Assembly (NCBI RefSeq): GCF_024704385.1
Contig: NZ_JAJDFX010000002.1
Span: 2,542,001 to 2,606,000, forward strand
Length of the DNA: 64,000 nucleotides
Source: Cellulomonas sp. P24
GTDB lineage: Bacteria > Actinomycetota > Actinomycetes > Actinomycetales > Cellulomonadaceae
Reading direction: 5' to 3'
Positions 7,900 to 15,980 of this stretch are shown piece after piece; within the stretch, counting starts at the first letter, position 1, and the number at the start of each line of letters is the position of its first letter. The translations under genes were made by a program, and so were the position numbers. The notes beneath the pieces were generated by a model. That model was given only the letters and a program-made list of their open reading frames with translations. It was not told the DNA's origin and ran no database searches.

Positions 7900-9084
7900 T
7901 CAAATGAGGGAGCTCAAGCCCTCTCGGGACAGGACGTGGTCGGCGACCATCGTGCTGCCGCCGAGCACGCCCGCGTGGCCCATCGTCCGGCTGGTGACGA
8001 TGCGCAGGTGCTGCGTGGCCAGCGGCAGCGACCTGCCGTACACGACCTCGCGGATGCCGGCGAGGAGGTGCTCGCCCGCCTCGGCCATCTGCCCACCGAT
8101 GACGATGACCGACGGGTTGAGCATGCTCACGCAGGTGGCCAGCACCCGCCCGAGATCCCGACCGGCCTCACGGAGCAGCTGGGATGCGCGCACGTCGGCC
8201 GAGCGCACGAGCGCGACGACGTCGCCGCTCGAGCTGGCCGGCGAACCGAGGGCCGTGAGCTCGGCGGCGATCGCCCGCCCGCTGGCCAGTGCCTCGAGGC
8301 AACCGGTGTTGCCGCACCGGCAGATCACCGGTCGGCCGCCCGGGACGGCGATGTGGCCCAGGTCGCCCGCAGCGCCCTGGGCACCTCGGCGGATGGCGCC
8401 GTCGATGATCACCCCCGCACCGATCCCGGTGGCGACCTTGACGAAGAGCAGGTGGTCGATGTCGGGGAACTCGGTGCGATGCTCGCCCAGCGCCATCAGG
8501 TTGACGTCGTTGTCGACCAGGACGGGCGCACCACCCATCAGCCCGGTGAGAAAGCCGGCGACATCGGCACCGTCCCAGCCGGGCATGATCGGCGGGTTCA
8601 TCGGCCGCCCGGTGGCGTGGTCGACGGGCGAGGGGAGCCCCACCCCGACCCCGGCGAGCTCGGACAGCTGGCGGCCGCTCTGAGCGATGAGCTCCTGGGT
8701 GATGCCCGCGACGTTCGTGAGCACGGCTTCCGGGCCGTCCTCGATCGAGATCGTCTCGAGCCGGTCGACGATGATCGTCGACGCAAGGTCGGTGATGGCG
8801 ACCCGCACGTGCGTCGCACCCACGTCCACGGCGGCGATGATCCGAGACGACGGGTTGAACGCGAAGACCGTCGGTGGTCGACCGCCCGTCGAGAGCGCCT
8901 CACCGAGCGGGCTCACCAGGCCGGAGGCAAGGAGCACCTCCATGCGTGCGGCGACGGTCGAGCGCGCCAGGCCCGTCATCTGCGCGAGCTCGGCCCGTGT
9001 TCGGGGTTGGCGATCGCGGAGAAGCTGCAGGATCCCGGCCACGTCTCCAGCATGCTCAAGGTCGTTACGCACCGGCTTAGTCAA
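7900..9084 (-). CDS. ROK family transcriptional repressor
   Basis: About 394 residues. The N-terminal winged HTH (ILQLLRDRQPRTRAELAQMT, then GLARSTVAARM) is followed by a ROK sugar-kinase-like domain with the DVGATHVRVAI phosphate loop, LVDNDVNLMALGE and the zinc motif CRCGNTGCLEALASG. Such proteins are sugar-responsive repressors of carbohydrate operons. The frame opens with TTG at 9084; a GTG four codons in (9072) is equally possible and no clear ribosome site decides. It is downstream of and on the same strand as no transporter here, but it flanks the sugar cluster and is the natural regulator of the CAGAAGTTTG promoters. Confidence 0.9.
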   Translation of the reverse strand: MTKPVRNDLEHAGDVAGILQLLRDRQPRTRAELAQMTGLARSTVAARMEVLLASGLVSPLGEALSTGGRPPTVFAFNPSSRIIAAVDVGATHVRVAITDLASTIIVDRLETISIEDGPEAVLTNVAGITQELIAQSGRQLSELAGVGVGLPSPVDHATGRPMNPPIMPGWDGADVAGFLTGLMGGAPVLVDNDVNLMALGEHRTEFPDIDHLLFVKVATGIGAGVIIDGAIRRGAQGAAGDLGHIAVPGGRPVICRCGNTGCLEALASGRAIAAELTALGSPASSSGDVVALVRSADVRASQLLREAGRDLGRVLATCVSMLNPSVIVIGGQMAEAGEHLLAGIREVVYGRSLPLATQHLRIVTSRTMGHAGVLGGSTMVADHVLSREGLSSLI

Positions 9085-9237
9085 GCACGCCTGGCGGCTT
9101 TCTGCCGCGATTCAGCGAAACATGCCCACCTTCGATCGCCGCCTTCGCTTGACGCGACACAACTCGGGGATGCCGTGGCGGACCAGGCGACGCCCACGAT
9201 CCCCTGGGCGTGCGCCACCAGTCGCGGGGCGGTACTG

Positions 9238-9375
9238 CTACCGGCGTCCGATCAGGTACACCGCGACGAGGTAGAGGCCAACGGCGGCGAAGGCCCCGAC
9301 GTGCGGGCGCAGCGTGTCCCACCCGGCGACCACCGCGCGGCGGAGCGGGCGCACGAGCTGCGTAGCCCACGTCAC
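9238..9375 (-). CDS. Putative 45-aa single-pass membrane protein
   Basis: A GTG-initiated short frame preceded by a GAGGGGGAC purine run. It encodes a basic N-terminus (LVRPLRRAV) and a hydrophobic stretch VGAFAAVGLYLVAVYLIG ending in RR, consistent with one transmembrane helix. It lies alone between the ROK gene and the dehydratase gene. The signal is only composition and a plausible ribosome site, so it may be spurious. Confidence 0.4.
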   Translation of the reverse strand: MTWATQLVRPLRRAVVAGWDTLRPHVGAFAAVGLYLVAVYLIGRR

Positions 9376-9718
9376 GGCGTCCCCCTCGTCCGACGCGGAT
9401 CCCCAGCGCCGCTCCTGTGCCTGTCAGTGTGTCACTCGCTGCTCCGTGACCACCGATTCCGAGGTGCGGGAGTCGTCTTAGCATCCACGCACCGGAGTCG
9501 AGGGTAGCGAGACGGGTCGCAGCGGCGCGACGCGGACCGGTGGTCAGGTGCCGACGTACGTCGACCTGCGGCTGTATCCGATCGGATACCCGGTTGTAGA
9601 CGGTCGGTGCTTGTCCGGCCAGGTCGCCCGGCGGGACCGTGCAGTGTTGGCCCACGCGGGTCGAGTGAGCTCGGCCGGCGGACCGGCGTCCAGATCTTGC
9701 CGCGAGAAGGGCGCGAAC
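9376..9718. other. Intergenic region with no convincing gene
   Basis: No frame here looks like protein in codon use. Its only notable content is the 16-bp palindrome at 9574-9589 and the leader of the following short peptide and dehydratase genes. Confidence 0.6.
9574..9589. promoter_or_regulatory. Perfect 16-bp palindrome, candidate response-regulator site
   Basis: GTATCCGATCGGATAC is a perfect palindrome about 220 bp upstream of the 2-hydroxyacyl-CoA dehydratase gene and is followed by CCGG. A 14/16 match, GTATCCGGTCGGCTAC, occurs at 15840-15855 upstream of etfB. The NarL-type regulator at 12390-13061 is the nearest candidate binder (inference). Confidence 0.55.
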
Positions 9719-9796
9719 GTGGCAGCCGACATCGCACGTGCCACCGCACCGCGGGCGCGGGCCGTCGTCGAGACGCTCGCCGAGGGGGTCCGTTGA
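9719..9796 (+). CDS. Putative 25-aa leader peptide
   Basis: GTG at 9719 is preceded by GAAGGG (9705-9710). The frame ends in TGA one base before the ATG of the dehydratase gene, an arrangement typical of translational coupling. The peptide is Ala/Arg-rich (begins VAADIARATAPRAR). It could be a leader peptide, a degraded remnant of a gene, or an alternative N-terminal frame. Confidence 0.35.
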   Translation: MAADIARATAPRARAVVETLAEGVR

Positions 9797-9797
9797 C

Positions 9798-11141
9798 ATG
9801 ACCACCGTGCCCGGCGCCGATCCGGTCGTCGAACCTCCGCGCGGCCTCCCCCGCTGGTACGCGTACCGGCGCCGCTTCGAGCGGTTCGTCGGCCTCATGA
9901 CCGACGGCCCGGAGCCCAACCCGCTCATGGCGCGCTTCTTCGCGATCGTCCTGGGTCAGGTGGACGCGGTGATCGCCGCCGCCGAGCAGGGTGCGCCACT
10001 CCTGGCGAGCTGGCACGGGAACGCGACGGAGATCGCCGCGGCCATGGGCATCGACGTCTACTGCCCGGTGGACATGCTCCTGGCCAACCAGCCGTTCACC
10101 GACGACCTCGAGCGGGCCGCCGAGGGGGTGTGGCCCGAGGACACCTGCGGGCTGGTCCGGCAGGCGGTGCTGGCGGTGACGGACGCGTTGGTGCCGACGC
10201 CGACGGGGATCGTCGCGACGTTCGAGCCGCGCGGCCCCCGGGCCCCGGTCCATGAGCTGTGGCGGCGGACCCCGGAGTGGAGCGGCATCCCGGTGTTCGT
10301 CGCGGACGCGCCCGACGGCTCGACCGACGCCGACGTCGACGCGTTCGTCGGGGAGCTGCGCCGGATGGTCGGCTGGCTCGAGGAGCTGACCGGGCGGGTG
10401 CTGACCGAGGGGAGCCTCCGACGGGTGTGCGAGGAGGTCAACCGGGCGACGCGGTGGTGGCAGGAGCTGTGCGAGCTGCAGCGTGCGGTCCCGGCCCCGA
10501 TGCCACCGTTCCTCGTCCCCGAGCTCGGCTGGAACGCGACCCAGCACGTGAACGCCGGCAACCCGCAGGTCACCGCACTGTTCCAGGCGACGGTCGCGGT
10601 CGCGCGCGAGGCCGTCGAGGCAGGTCGCGGCGCCATCCCCGAGGAGCGCATCCGGGTGTACTGGGCCGGTCTCGACGGCACGTGGCCGCCCAACGAGCTG
10701 GGCCCGTGGCTCGCCGAGACCTACGGGGCGAGCGTCGTCAACGGGATCCAGGGCGACGCGGTGGCCTACCGGCACATCGACACGACGTCGCTGGACTCGA
10801 TGCTGCACGGTCTCGCGCGCCGGAACCTCCGCGAGGTGCCGACCAACCGGTACGCGCGTGGTGCCGGGACCGTCCTCGCCGCGGACGTCGCGCGGGCCGT
10901 CGCCGACTACCGGGTCGACTGCGTGCTGGTCCCCGAGCACCGGCGCTGCGCGGGGCGCGTAGGGCGCACGGATCCGTCGGTCTCGGTCGGGCTCGTGCGG
11001 GAGACCTGTCGCGAGATCGGCGTGCCGGTGCTGTCCGTCGCCGCCGACGTCGTCGACCCCACGTGGGTGCCGGTGGACCAGGTGCAGCGGCTCGTGTCCG
11101 ACTTCTTCGCGGACCACGGGTGGGAGCCTCTCGACGACTGA
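9798..11141 (+). CDS. 2-hydroxyacyl-CoA dehydratase (HGD-D/benzoyl-CoA reductase B/C) family protein
   Basis: 447 residues of the HgdB/BcrB-type family, whose members bind a [4Fe-4S] cluster and dehydrate 2-hydroxyacyl-CoA or reduce aromatic acyl-CoA. Family-like features are the RVYWAGLDGTWPPN strand-loop in the middle and CVLVPEHRRCAG followed by GVPVLSVAADVVDP-type strands at the C-terminus; cysteines suitable as cluster ligands are at EDTCGL and EHRRCA. The ATG at 9798 follows a coupled short frame. Usual systems have two different subunits and an ATP-dependent activator. Neither a second subunit nor an activator is visible in this window, so it may be a divergent single-subunit form or depend on genes elsewhere. 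A two-component system follows immediately. Confidence 0.75.
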   Translation: MTTVPGADPVVEPPRGLPRWYAYRRRFERFVGLMTDGPEPNPLMARFFAIVLGQVDAVIAAAEQGAPLLASWHGNATEIAAAMGIDVYCPVDMLLANQPFTDDLERAAEGVWPEDTCGLVRQAVLAVTDALVPTPTGIVATFEPRGPRAPVHELWRRTPEWSGIPVFVADAPDGSTDADVDAFVGELRRMVGWLEELTGRVLTEGSLRRVCEEVNRATRWWQELCELQRAVPAPMPPFLVPELGWNATQHVNAGNPQVTALFQATVAVAREAVEAGRGAIPEERIRVYWAGLDGTWPPNELGPWLAETYGASVVNGIQGDAVAYRHIDTTSLDSMLHGLARRNLREVPTNRYARGAGTVLAADVARAVADYRVDCVLVPEHRRCAGRVGRTDPSVSVGLVRETCREIGVPVLSVAADVVDPTWVPVDQVQRLVSDFFADHGWEPLDD

Positions 11142-11212
11142 ACGCCGGCGTGCGGAGCGGGGGTGGCCTTCGGTCCCTGGTCACCCGAACGCCCCGCGGG
11201 AGACCATGAAGG

Positions 11213-12397
11213 GTGCAGCAGAGCAGCAGCTACCTGGCCGAGCTGGTGCGCATCAACGACACCCTCATCTGGTCGTGGGACCGGATGGACTCGTTCGTCG
11301 CCGCGGTGCGCATCATCCGGGACACCGTCGGCGCGACCCTCGCGCCCTCGTTCCTCGTCGACCCGACGGGGACGCAGCTGGAGCTCGTCGGCGGGGCGCG
11401 GGAACGGGCGGCGCTGGAGCCGGACTTCTCGAGCATGCCCGCCTACACGCACCTCCGTGAACCGTGGATCAACGACGGTGAGTGGCCGGTGTGCGCCGCC
11501 GACCACCTCGACAGCGAGGCGTGGCGGATCCTCCCGGACGACTTCAAGGCGTGGTTCGGCGAGGTCGGCGTCGTGGTCGCGATCCACGCGGACGGGCGTC
11601 ACCTGGGGGCGGTCCTGCTGACCTTCGACCCGCCCCGGCGGCTCACCGAGGAGGAGCTCGAGTTCTGCGCGGTCGCCGGGCGCATCCTCGGGAGCGCCCT
11701 CTACCGGTGGCAGGTGCTCGGCCGCGAGCGGGAGATGGGCGCGCTCGAGGAGCGCCGACGGCTCAGCGAGGAGCTGCACGACGACCTCTCGCAGCAGGTC
11801 GCGGGCCTGGGCCTGCTCGTCGAGACGATGAAGCTCGACGCGGCCGGCCTCGAGGGTGACCTCGCGGAGGACATCCACCAGCTCGACCGCCGGGTCACGG
11901 CGCTCCGCAAGCACCTGCGGCATCAGATGCTCGGGCTGCGCGCCGACGCCGAGATGGTCGAGGGCGCGTTCGTGGACCAGGTCACGGAGCGCATCGGGCA
12001 GTTCGAGAAGCAGTGGCAGATCCCCGTGGCGTTCTCCTGCACGTGCCCGGCGGAGGTCGACGACGAGGCGCCGATCGCCGTGTCCGCGCAGCTGCTCCGG
12101 GTGCTCCAGGAGTCCCTCGCGAACGTCGTGCTGCACGCGCGGGCGACCCAGGTGCAGATCCGGCTCGGCTACGCGCAGACCCTCATGCGCCTCGAGATCC
12201 AGGACGACGGCGTCGGGTTCGACCTGGAGAGCGTCCCGGACTCGCGTCTCGGCGTGCTGATCATGCGGCAGCGGATGGAGCAGATCGGCGGCAGCCTGAC
12301 GATCAACCCGGTCCCCGGGGGTGGGACGCTGATCGTCGCTGAGGCGCCGATCGGACAGCGTCGCCGGGTCACCCTGGAGGTCCCCGGTCATGTCTGA
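11213..12397 (+). CDS. Cytoplasmic GAF-type sensor histidine kinase (NarL/HisKA_3 type)
   Basis: 394 residues with no transmembrane segments: an N-terminal GAF-like sensory domain (about residues 20-165), a dimerisation helix with the phospho-acceptor His189 in SEELHDDLSQQ, and a HATPase domain with LQESLANVVLHA (N box) and DDGVGFD (G1 box). HisKA_3 kinases of this type pair with LuxR-type regulators, and one follows with an 8-bp overlap. The start is GTG 11213 after CATGAAGG. A soluble GAF kinase next to redox enzymes suggests sensing of oxygen, redox state or a small metabolite; the ligand is not readable. Confidence 0.9.
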   Translation: MQQSSSYLAELVRINDTLIWSWDRMDSFVAAVRIIRDTVGATLAPSFLVDPTGTQLELVGGARERAALEPDFSSMPAYTHLREPWINDGEWPVCAADHLDSEAWRILPDDFKAWFGEVGVVVAIHADGRHLGAVLLTFDPPRRLTEEELEFCAVAGRILGSALYRWQVLGREREMGALEERRRLSEELHDDLSQQVAGLGLLVETMKLDAAGLEGDLAEDIHQLDRRVTALRKHLRHQMLGLRADAEMVEGAFVDQVTERIGQFEKQWQIPVAFSCTCPAEVDDEAPIAVSAQLLRVLQESLANVVLHARATQVQIRLGYAQTLMRLEIQDDGVGFDLESVPDSRLGVLIMRQRMEQIGGSLTINPVPGGGTLIVAEAPIGQRRRVTLEVPGHV

Positions 12398-13061
12398 ACC
12401 TCACGACGGACCGGCGACGGTCCTCATCGCCGACGACCACACGCTGTTCCGCGAGGGCCTCGCCGCACTGATCAGCCGATGGCCGGACTTCGAGCTCGTC
12501 GGCAGCGCCGGCGACGGTCACGAGGCCGTCCGGCTCTCCCGGCGGCTCCAGCCCCAGCTCGTGCTCATGGACGTCCGGATGCCGGTGCTCGGCGGCGTCG
12601 AGGCCACCCGCCAGATCCGGATGGCTCAGCCCGCGACCAAGGTCGTCATGCTGACCATGTCGACGCTCGGCGAGGACGTGTTCGAGGCGCTGCGCAACGG
12701 CGCGCACGGGTTCCTGAGCAAGGACGAACCACCCGAGCGCCTGCACGACTTCCTCGTCGACGTCCTCCGGGGCGAGGTGGCGCTGTCGGGTGCGATCGCC
12801 GGGAAGATGCTCGCCGAGTTCGGCGGCGTCGGCCCTCACGCGGCCACCGGGCCGTCGGGCGGGCGGGAGTCCCTCAGCCCGCGGGAGCGGGACGTGCTGC
12901 GACTGCTCGTGGACGGGCTGTCCAACGACGAGATCGCCCGCCAGATGTGCGTCTCCGAGGCGACCGTGAAGAAGCACCTCGGCCGGGTCATGACCAAGCT
13001 GCACCTGCGCAACCGGGTCCAGGTGGCGGTCTACAGCGTGCGCATCGGGCTGGTCGACTAG
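12390..13061 (+). CDS. NarL/FixJ family response regulator
   Basis: 223 residues: a receiver domain with DD at 15-16 and the phospho-accepting Asp61 in LVLMDVRMP, and a C-terminal LuxR HTH, LSPRERDVLRLLVDGLSNDE then IARQMCVSEATVKKHLGRV. It is translationally coupled to the kinase gene. These regulators bind short palindromes as dimers. The paired 16-bp palindromes at 9574 and 15840 are candidate targets by proximity. Confidence 0.93.
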   Translation: MSEPHDGPATVLIADDHTLFREGLAALISRWPDFELVGSAGDGHEAVRLSRRLQPQLVLMDVRMPVLGGVEATRQIRMAQPATKVVMLTMSTLGEDVFEALRNGAHGFLSKDEPPERLHDFLVDVLRGEVALSGAIAGKMLAEFGGVGPHAATGPSGGRESLSPRERDVLRLLVDGLSNDEIARQMCVSEATVKKHLGRVMTKLHLRNRVQVAVYSVRIGLVD

Positions 13062-13103
13062 GGTCTGCCGCCACTGCTGCTCGTGTCCACGAGCGTGCGC
13101 CGG

Positions 13104-14144
13104 TCAGACATGCCGTGCCCCGAGGCCGGAGTCGTCGACGAGGTAGTCAAGGGCGCCGCGCGCCTCGTCGGGCGCGGAGGACCGGCGCCAGTCCCGCATC
13201 GTGAGCCGTGCGCGGGCCTTGCGCAGCCGTGCGAGGTCCTTCGGTCGAAGCTGGTTGGCAAACGCGGAGACGTGTCCAGAGACAGCCACCGCGTGGCAGA
13301 GCACAACCAGATCGGCCACGTGCCGCTCGGGCTCGCGCCGGTCCGTGACGGCCGCGGACGCCTTCATGATCAGCGCTCCGAGCAGGTTCGGTCGGCGCAC
13401 GGTCCCTTCCGGACCGCGCGAGATCGTCACCCGGACACGTTCTGACCGGGCGAGAGCCTGCTGGGTGGCGGGCAGCTCGACGGCGGGCCGTCGGTTCACG
13501 GCGATCGGTACCCGGTCCTGGGAGTTGGCCGCCTCGGGCACCATGAGGTCCACTGCCACCTTCGCCTTGGCCCACCGGTAGGACAGCTGACTGCCGCCGG
13601 CGAGCGGAGCCGGCGTGATGTCCTCGAAGCCGAGAAGGCGGAGCTGCTGGGTCAGCCTGCTCAGCGCGTCCCGGTGGGTGAAGACGCCGACGGCGAGATC
13701 GGCGTCGCCGGTCGCTCGGGTGAACTGAACCTGGTGCTCGAGGCAGTGGAGCATCACCATCAGGCCACCGACCAGGGTCCACGGGTCGGGAACAGCCGCA
13801 TCGAGCGCGAAGACCGTCTCCATCGCCCCAGTGAGTACGGGGTCCAGGGTAGGTAGCTCCACCTGAGTCCCGCTGTCGGGGAAGCGGGGAGCGTAGGTCC
13901 GCAAGAGACGGCTCGCCGCCAGGATCTGGCCCGTCGGAACATCGTCTCCCAACGCCTGGATGCCGTCGAGCAACGCGGCGCGGTCGGCATGGGTCGCGGG
14001 CGCCTGACGAACCATGTTCAGCAGGGTGGCGAGCGCCTTCGTGCGATCGCCCGTCGAGATGTCACCGTCGAGCGTGTGCCGGATCACCTCGACACCGACC
14101 ACGGTGAGGCGGGCGATGGTGTCGACCAGGGTGACATCGCTCAT
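13104..14144 (-). CDS. Nucleotidyltransferase-like toxin of an AbiE-type (type IV) toxin-antitoxin pair
   Basis: 346 residues. The middle holds an AbiEii-like nucleotidyltransferase motif: VGGLMVMLH followed by ATGDADLAVGV, in which Gly-Asp-x-Asp provides the metal-binding carboxylates. Later segments (VAVDLMVPE, LIMKASAAVTDRREPERHVADL) match the helical part of AbiEii proteins. The start is ATG 14144, which overlaps the stop of the upstream HTH gene by 4 bp; the longer frame to 14279 is a shadow. AbiEii toxins modify tRNA or other targets and are blocked by the antitoxin, often giving abortive phage infection. Assigned by motif and operon layout. Confidence 0.75.
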   Translation of the reverse strand: MSDVTLVDTIARLTVVGVEVIRHTLDGDISTGDRTKALATLLNMVRQAPATHADRAALLDGIQALGDDVPTGQILAASRLLRTYAPRFPDSGTQVELPTLDPVLTGAMETVFALDAAVPDPWTLVGGLMVMLHCLEHQVQFTRATGDADLAVGVFTHRDALSRLTQQLRLLGFEDITPAPLAGGSQLSYRWAKAKVAVDLMVPEAANSQDRVPIAVNRRPAVELPATQQALARSERVRVTISRGPEGTVRRPNLLGALIMKASAAVTDRREPERHVADLVVLCHAVAVSGHVSAFANQLRPKDLARLRKARARLTMRDWRRSSAPDEARGALDYLVDDSGLGARHV

Positions 14145-14851
14145 CGCACAGGCCGTGCCAGCTCCGAGGAGATCGCCTCCAGGAGTGCGCGGCCGGCCGC
14201 CGTGGCTCGCGGGTCGGTGTCGGCGAGCAGATCGGTGGCGACGATCAGGCGGTAGACGTTCTCGCCGTCCGTCCCCCATGACGGCAGGTCGGGGACCGCA
14301 GGGACAGCGATTGTCACGTTGCCGGACTCGGCGGGGATGAGCCCCAGGTCCCGACGCAGCCTCTCGAGGTGCGTACGGTCGGGGACCCAGACCGACGCAC
14401 TCGCTGTCCCGACAAGCAGGTCGGTGACAAGGTTCGTCGCCGATGCCCCCGTTCTTCGGGTTGCCGGGTCGGCCATCAGTGCGGCGACCTGCTCACTGCC
14501 GGCTCGCCAGGTGCGACGGGACTCCGCCACTGCGCGCATCTGGGCGTGCCACGCGCCCGGTGTGGACGGTGTGCGCGTCAACCGTGCCCTGAGCCTGGAG
14601 AGCTCGTCCTGGCGGATCCAGGTCGGCGTGTCGCCATCGATCAGAGCCGCAGCGGCCCAGGCGATCCGCGGCGACATCGCCCGGGTGTGGCCGGGGCGGT
14701 CGCGGTCCGCAAAGGAGTCGACCTCGCGTTCGTCCAGCACGTAGGTGCCGCCGACCCGCTCGGCCCGCAGAGCGCCCGCAGCGATGAGCGCGCGTACGCG
14801 TCGCGTGCTGACGCCGAGCTGATCAGCGGCGCCGGTGACTCCAATTCCCAT
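14141..14851 (-). CDS. HTH antitoxin/autorepressor of the AbiE-like pair
   Basis: 236 residues. An N-terminal excisionase/MerR-like HTH (GAADQLGVSTRRVRALIAAG then RAERVGGTYVLDEREVD) is followed by a helical domain of unknown function. The ATG at 14851 is preceded immediately by a perfect inverted repeat that covers the whole promoter, so the transcript should start at the ATG and be leaderless. The extended frame from the TTG at 14887 would translate the operator and is rejected. It is coupled to the nucleotidyltransferase gene by an ATGA overlap. Its likely job is to neutralise the toxin and repress its own promoter. Confidence 0.75.
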   Translation of the reverse strand: MGIGVTGAADQLGVSTRRVRALIAAGALRAERVGGTYVLDEREVDSFADRDRPGHTRAMSPRIAWAAAALIDGDTPTWIRQDELSRLRARLTRTPSTPGAWHAQMRAVAESRRTWRAGSEQVAALMADPATRRTGASATNLVTDLLVGTASASVWVPDRTHLERLRRDLGLIPAESGNVTIAVPAVPDLPSWGTDGENVYRLIVATDLLADTDPRATAAGRALLEAISSELARPVR

Positions 14852-14886
14852 GACACTGATATTCCGCTGTCGGAATATCAGTGTCA
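14851..14886 (-). promoter_or_regulatory. Perfect 16-bp inverted repeat overlapping the antitoxin promoter
   Basis: TGACACTGATATTCCG (14851-14866) and its exact reverse complement (14871-14886) flank CTGT. On the minus strand it contains TTGACA (14887-14882), a 17-bp spacer and GAATAT (14864-14859), placing the transcription start at or next to the ATG (14851). This is a classic autoregulatory operator. Confidence 0.85.
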
Positions 14887-14973
14887 AGAGAAGGCTTCCG
14901 CAAGCTGCGCGGCTGCTGGAGGCTCACACCGCCACCGCCACCGCCACCGGCTCGACGTCAGCGCGCCTGTCGG

Positions 14974-15720
14974 TCACAGCGCGATCAGCGCGAACACGCC
15001 CCACCCGAAGTACGTGCGCGTGAACGCCGTGTACTGCTGCGGCTCGGTCGCGAGCAGTCGGCGGACCTCGTCGTGCAGCTCGTGGTCCGGGTGGGCGTCC
15101 GCCCAGCGCCGCATGCTCAACCACTGCGGTGCCTGGTAGCGGTCCCAGGACTCCTCGGTCGCGCAGACCATCTGCACGACGTCGTAGCCCTGCGCGCCGA
15201 ACGAGGCCAGGAGGTCCGGCAGGGTCAGGTAGTGGTCGGTGGACGGCACCCCGCACCCGGCGAGAGCCTCCGGGGTCGTGGGAACGGCGCGCCAGTACGG
15301 CTCGCCGATCAGCAGGATCCCGCCGGGCGTGAGGCTCCGGCTCAGCAGGTCGAGGGTGCCGGGCACCCCGCCGCCGATCCACGTCGCGCCCACGCACGCC
15401 GCGACGTCCACGAGCTCGTCGACGACGTAACCGGAGGCGTCGGCCTCGACGAACCGGACCGCGTCACCGACACCGAGCTCGTCGGCGCGGGCCCGGGCCT
15501 GGGCGATGAAGTCAGGGTTGAGGTCCACGCCCAGCCCGGTGACCTGGTGATCGCGGGCCCAGGTCGACAACAGCTCGCCGGACCCGCAGCCCAGGTCGAG
15601 GATGCGTGCCCCGGCAGGCAGGTCGAGCGTGGCGCCGAAGGCGGCCAGCTGCTGCTCGGTCAGGGGGTTGTGGATGCGGTGGCGGGACTCACGGATGGAG
15701 AAGAGACGAAGGTCGAACAC
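14974..15720 (-). CDS. SAM-dependent class I methyltransferase
   Basis: 248 residues with motif I ILDLGCGSGELL, GLGVDLNPDFIAQA (acidic loop) and a GGILLIGEPYW strand after LLSRSLTPGG, a normal Rossmann-fold methyltransferase. AAGGAGCACC precedes the GTG at 15720; the longer frame to 15885 runs through the divergent promoter and is rejected. The methyl acceptor is unknown. It is divergent from etfB and shares its upstream region with the palindrome at 15840. Confidence 0.88.
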   Translation of the reverse strand: MFDLRLFSIRESRHRIHNPLTEQQLAAFGATLDLPAGARILDLGCGSGELLSTWARDHQVTGLGVDLNPDFIAQARARADELGVGDAVRFVEADASGYVVDELVDVAACVGATWIGGGVPGTLDLLSRSLTPGGILLIGEPYWRAVPTTPEALAGCGVPSTDHYLTLPDLLASFGAQGYDVVQMVCATEESWDRYQAPQWLSMRRWADAHPDHELHDEVRRLLATEPQQYTAFTRTYFGWGVFALIAL

Positions 15721-15839
15721 GACGGTGCTCCTTGCACGGGTTCCAGCAGCGGCCCGCTGACGGAGACCGGGCGGGGCTCCGCACGAGCCTGCCGCGACCC
15801 TACGACCGGTCCCACGTCGCAGGCCACGGCTTTCCCGGG

Positions 15840-15855
15840 GTATCCGGTCGGCTAC
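15840..15855. promoter_or_regulatory. Second copy of the 16-bp palindromic motif
   Basis: GTATCCGGTCGGCTAC matches the perfect palindrome at 9574-9589 at 14 of 16 positions and is likewise followed by CCGG-type sequence. It lies between the divergent methyltransferase and etfB genes, 126 bp before the etfB start. It is embedded in a larger inverted repeat, CGGGGTA (15836-15842) and TACCCCG (15853-15859). Confidence 0.5.
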
Positions 15856-15980
15856 CCCGGCGTACCCGTTGGGTGCTAGTTGCACCCGGAACCGGTCCGC
15901 GACGCTGGAGGTGCCCGGTCACCTGCCGTGTCAGCGGTGGGTGCCGGCCTGACCCGTGCGCCGCAGAGAAGGGTGACCCG

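Noticed and set aside
7837-9507. Plus-strand frame of 556 codons over the ROK gene
   Set aside because: It is a shadow of the ROK repressor gene, which has clear HTH and zinc motifs.
9432-11117. Minus-strand frame of 561 codons over the dehydratase gene
   Set aside because: Composition is Arg/Pro/His-rich without domain motifs; the plus-strand gene has family motifs and a start in a good context.
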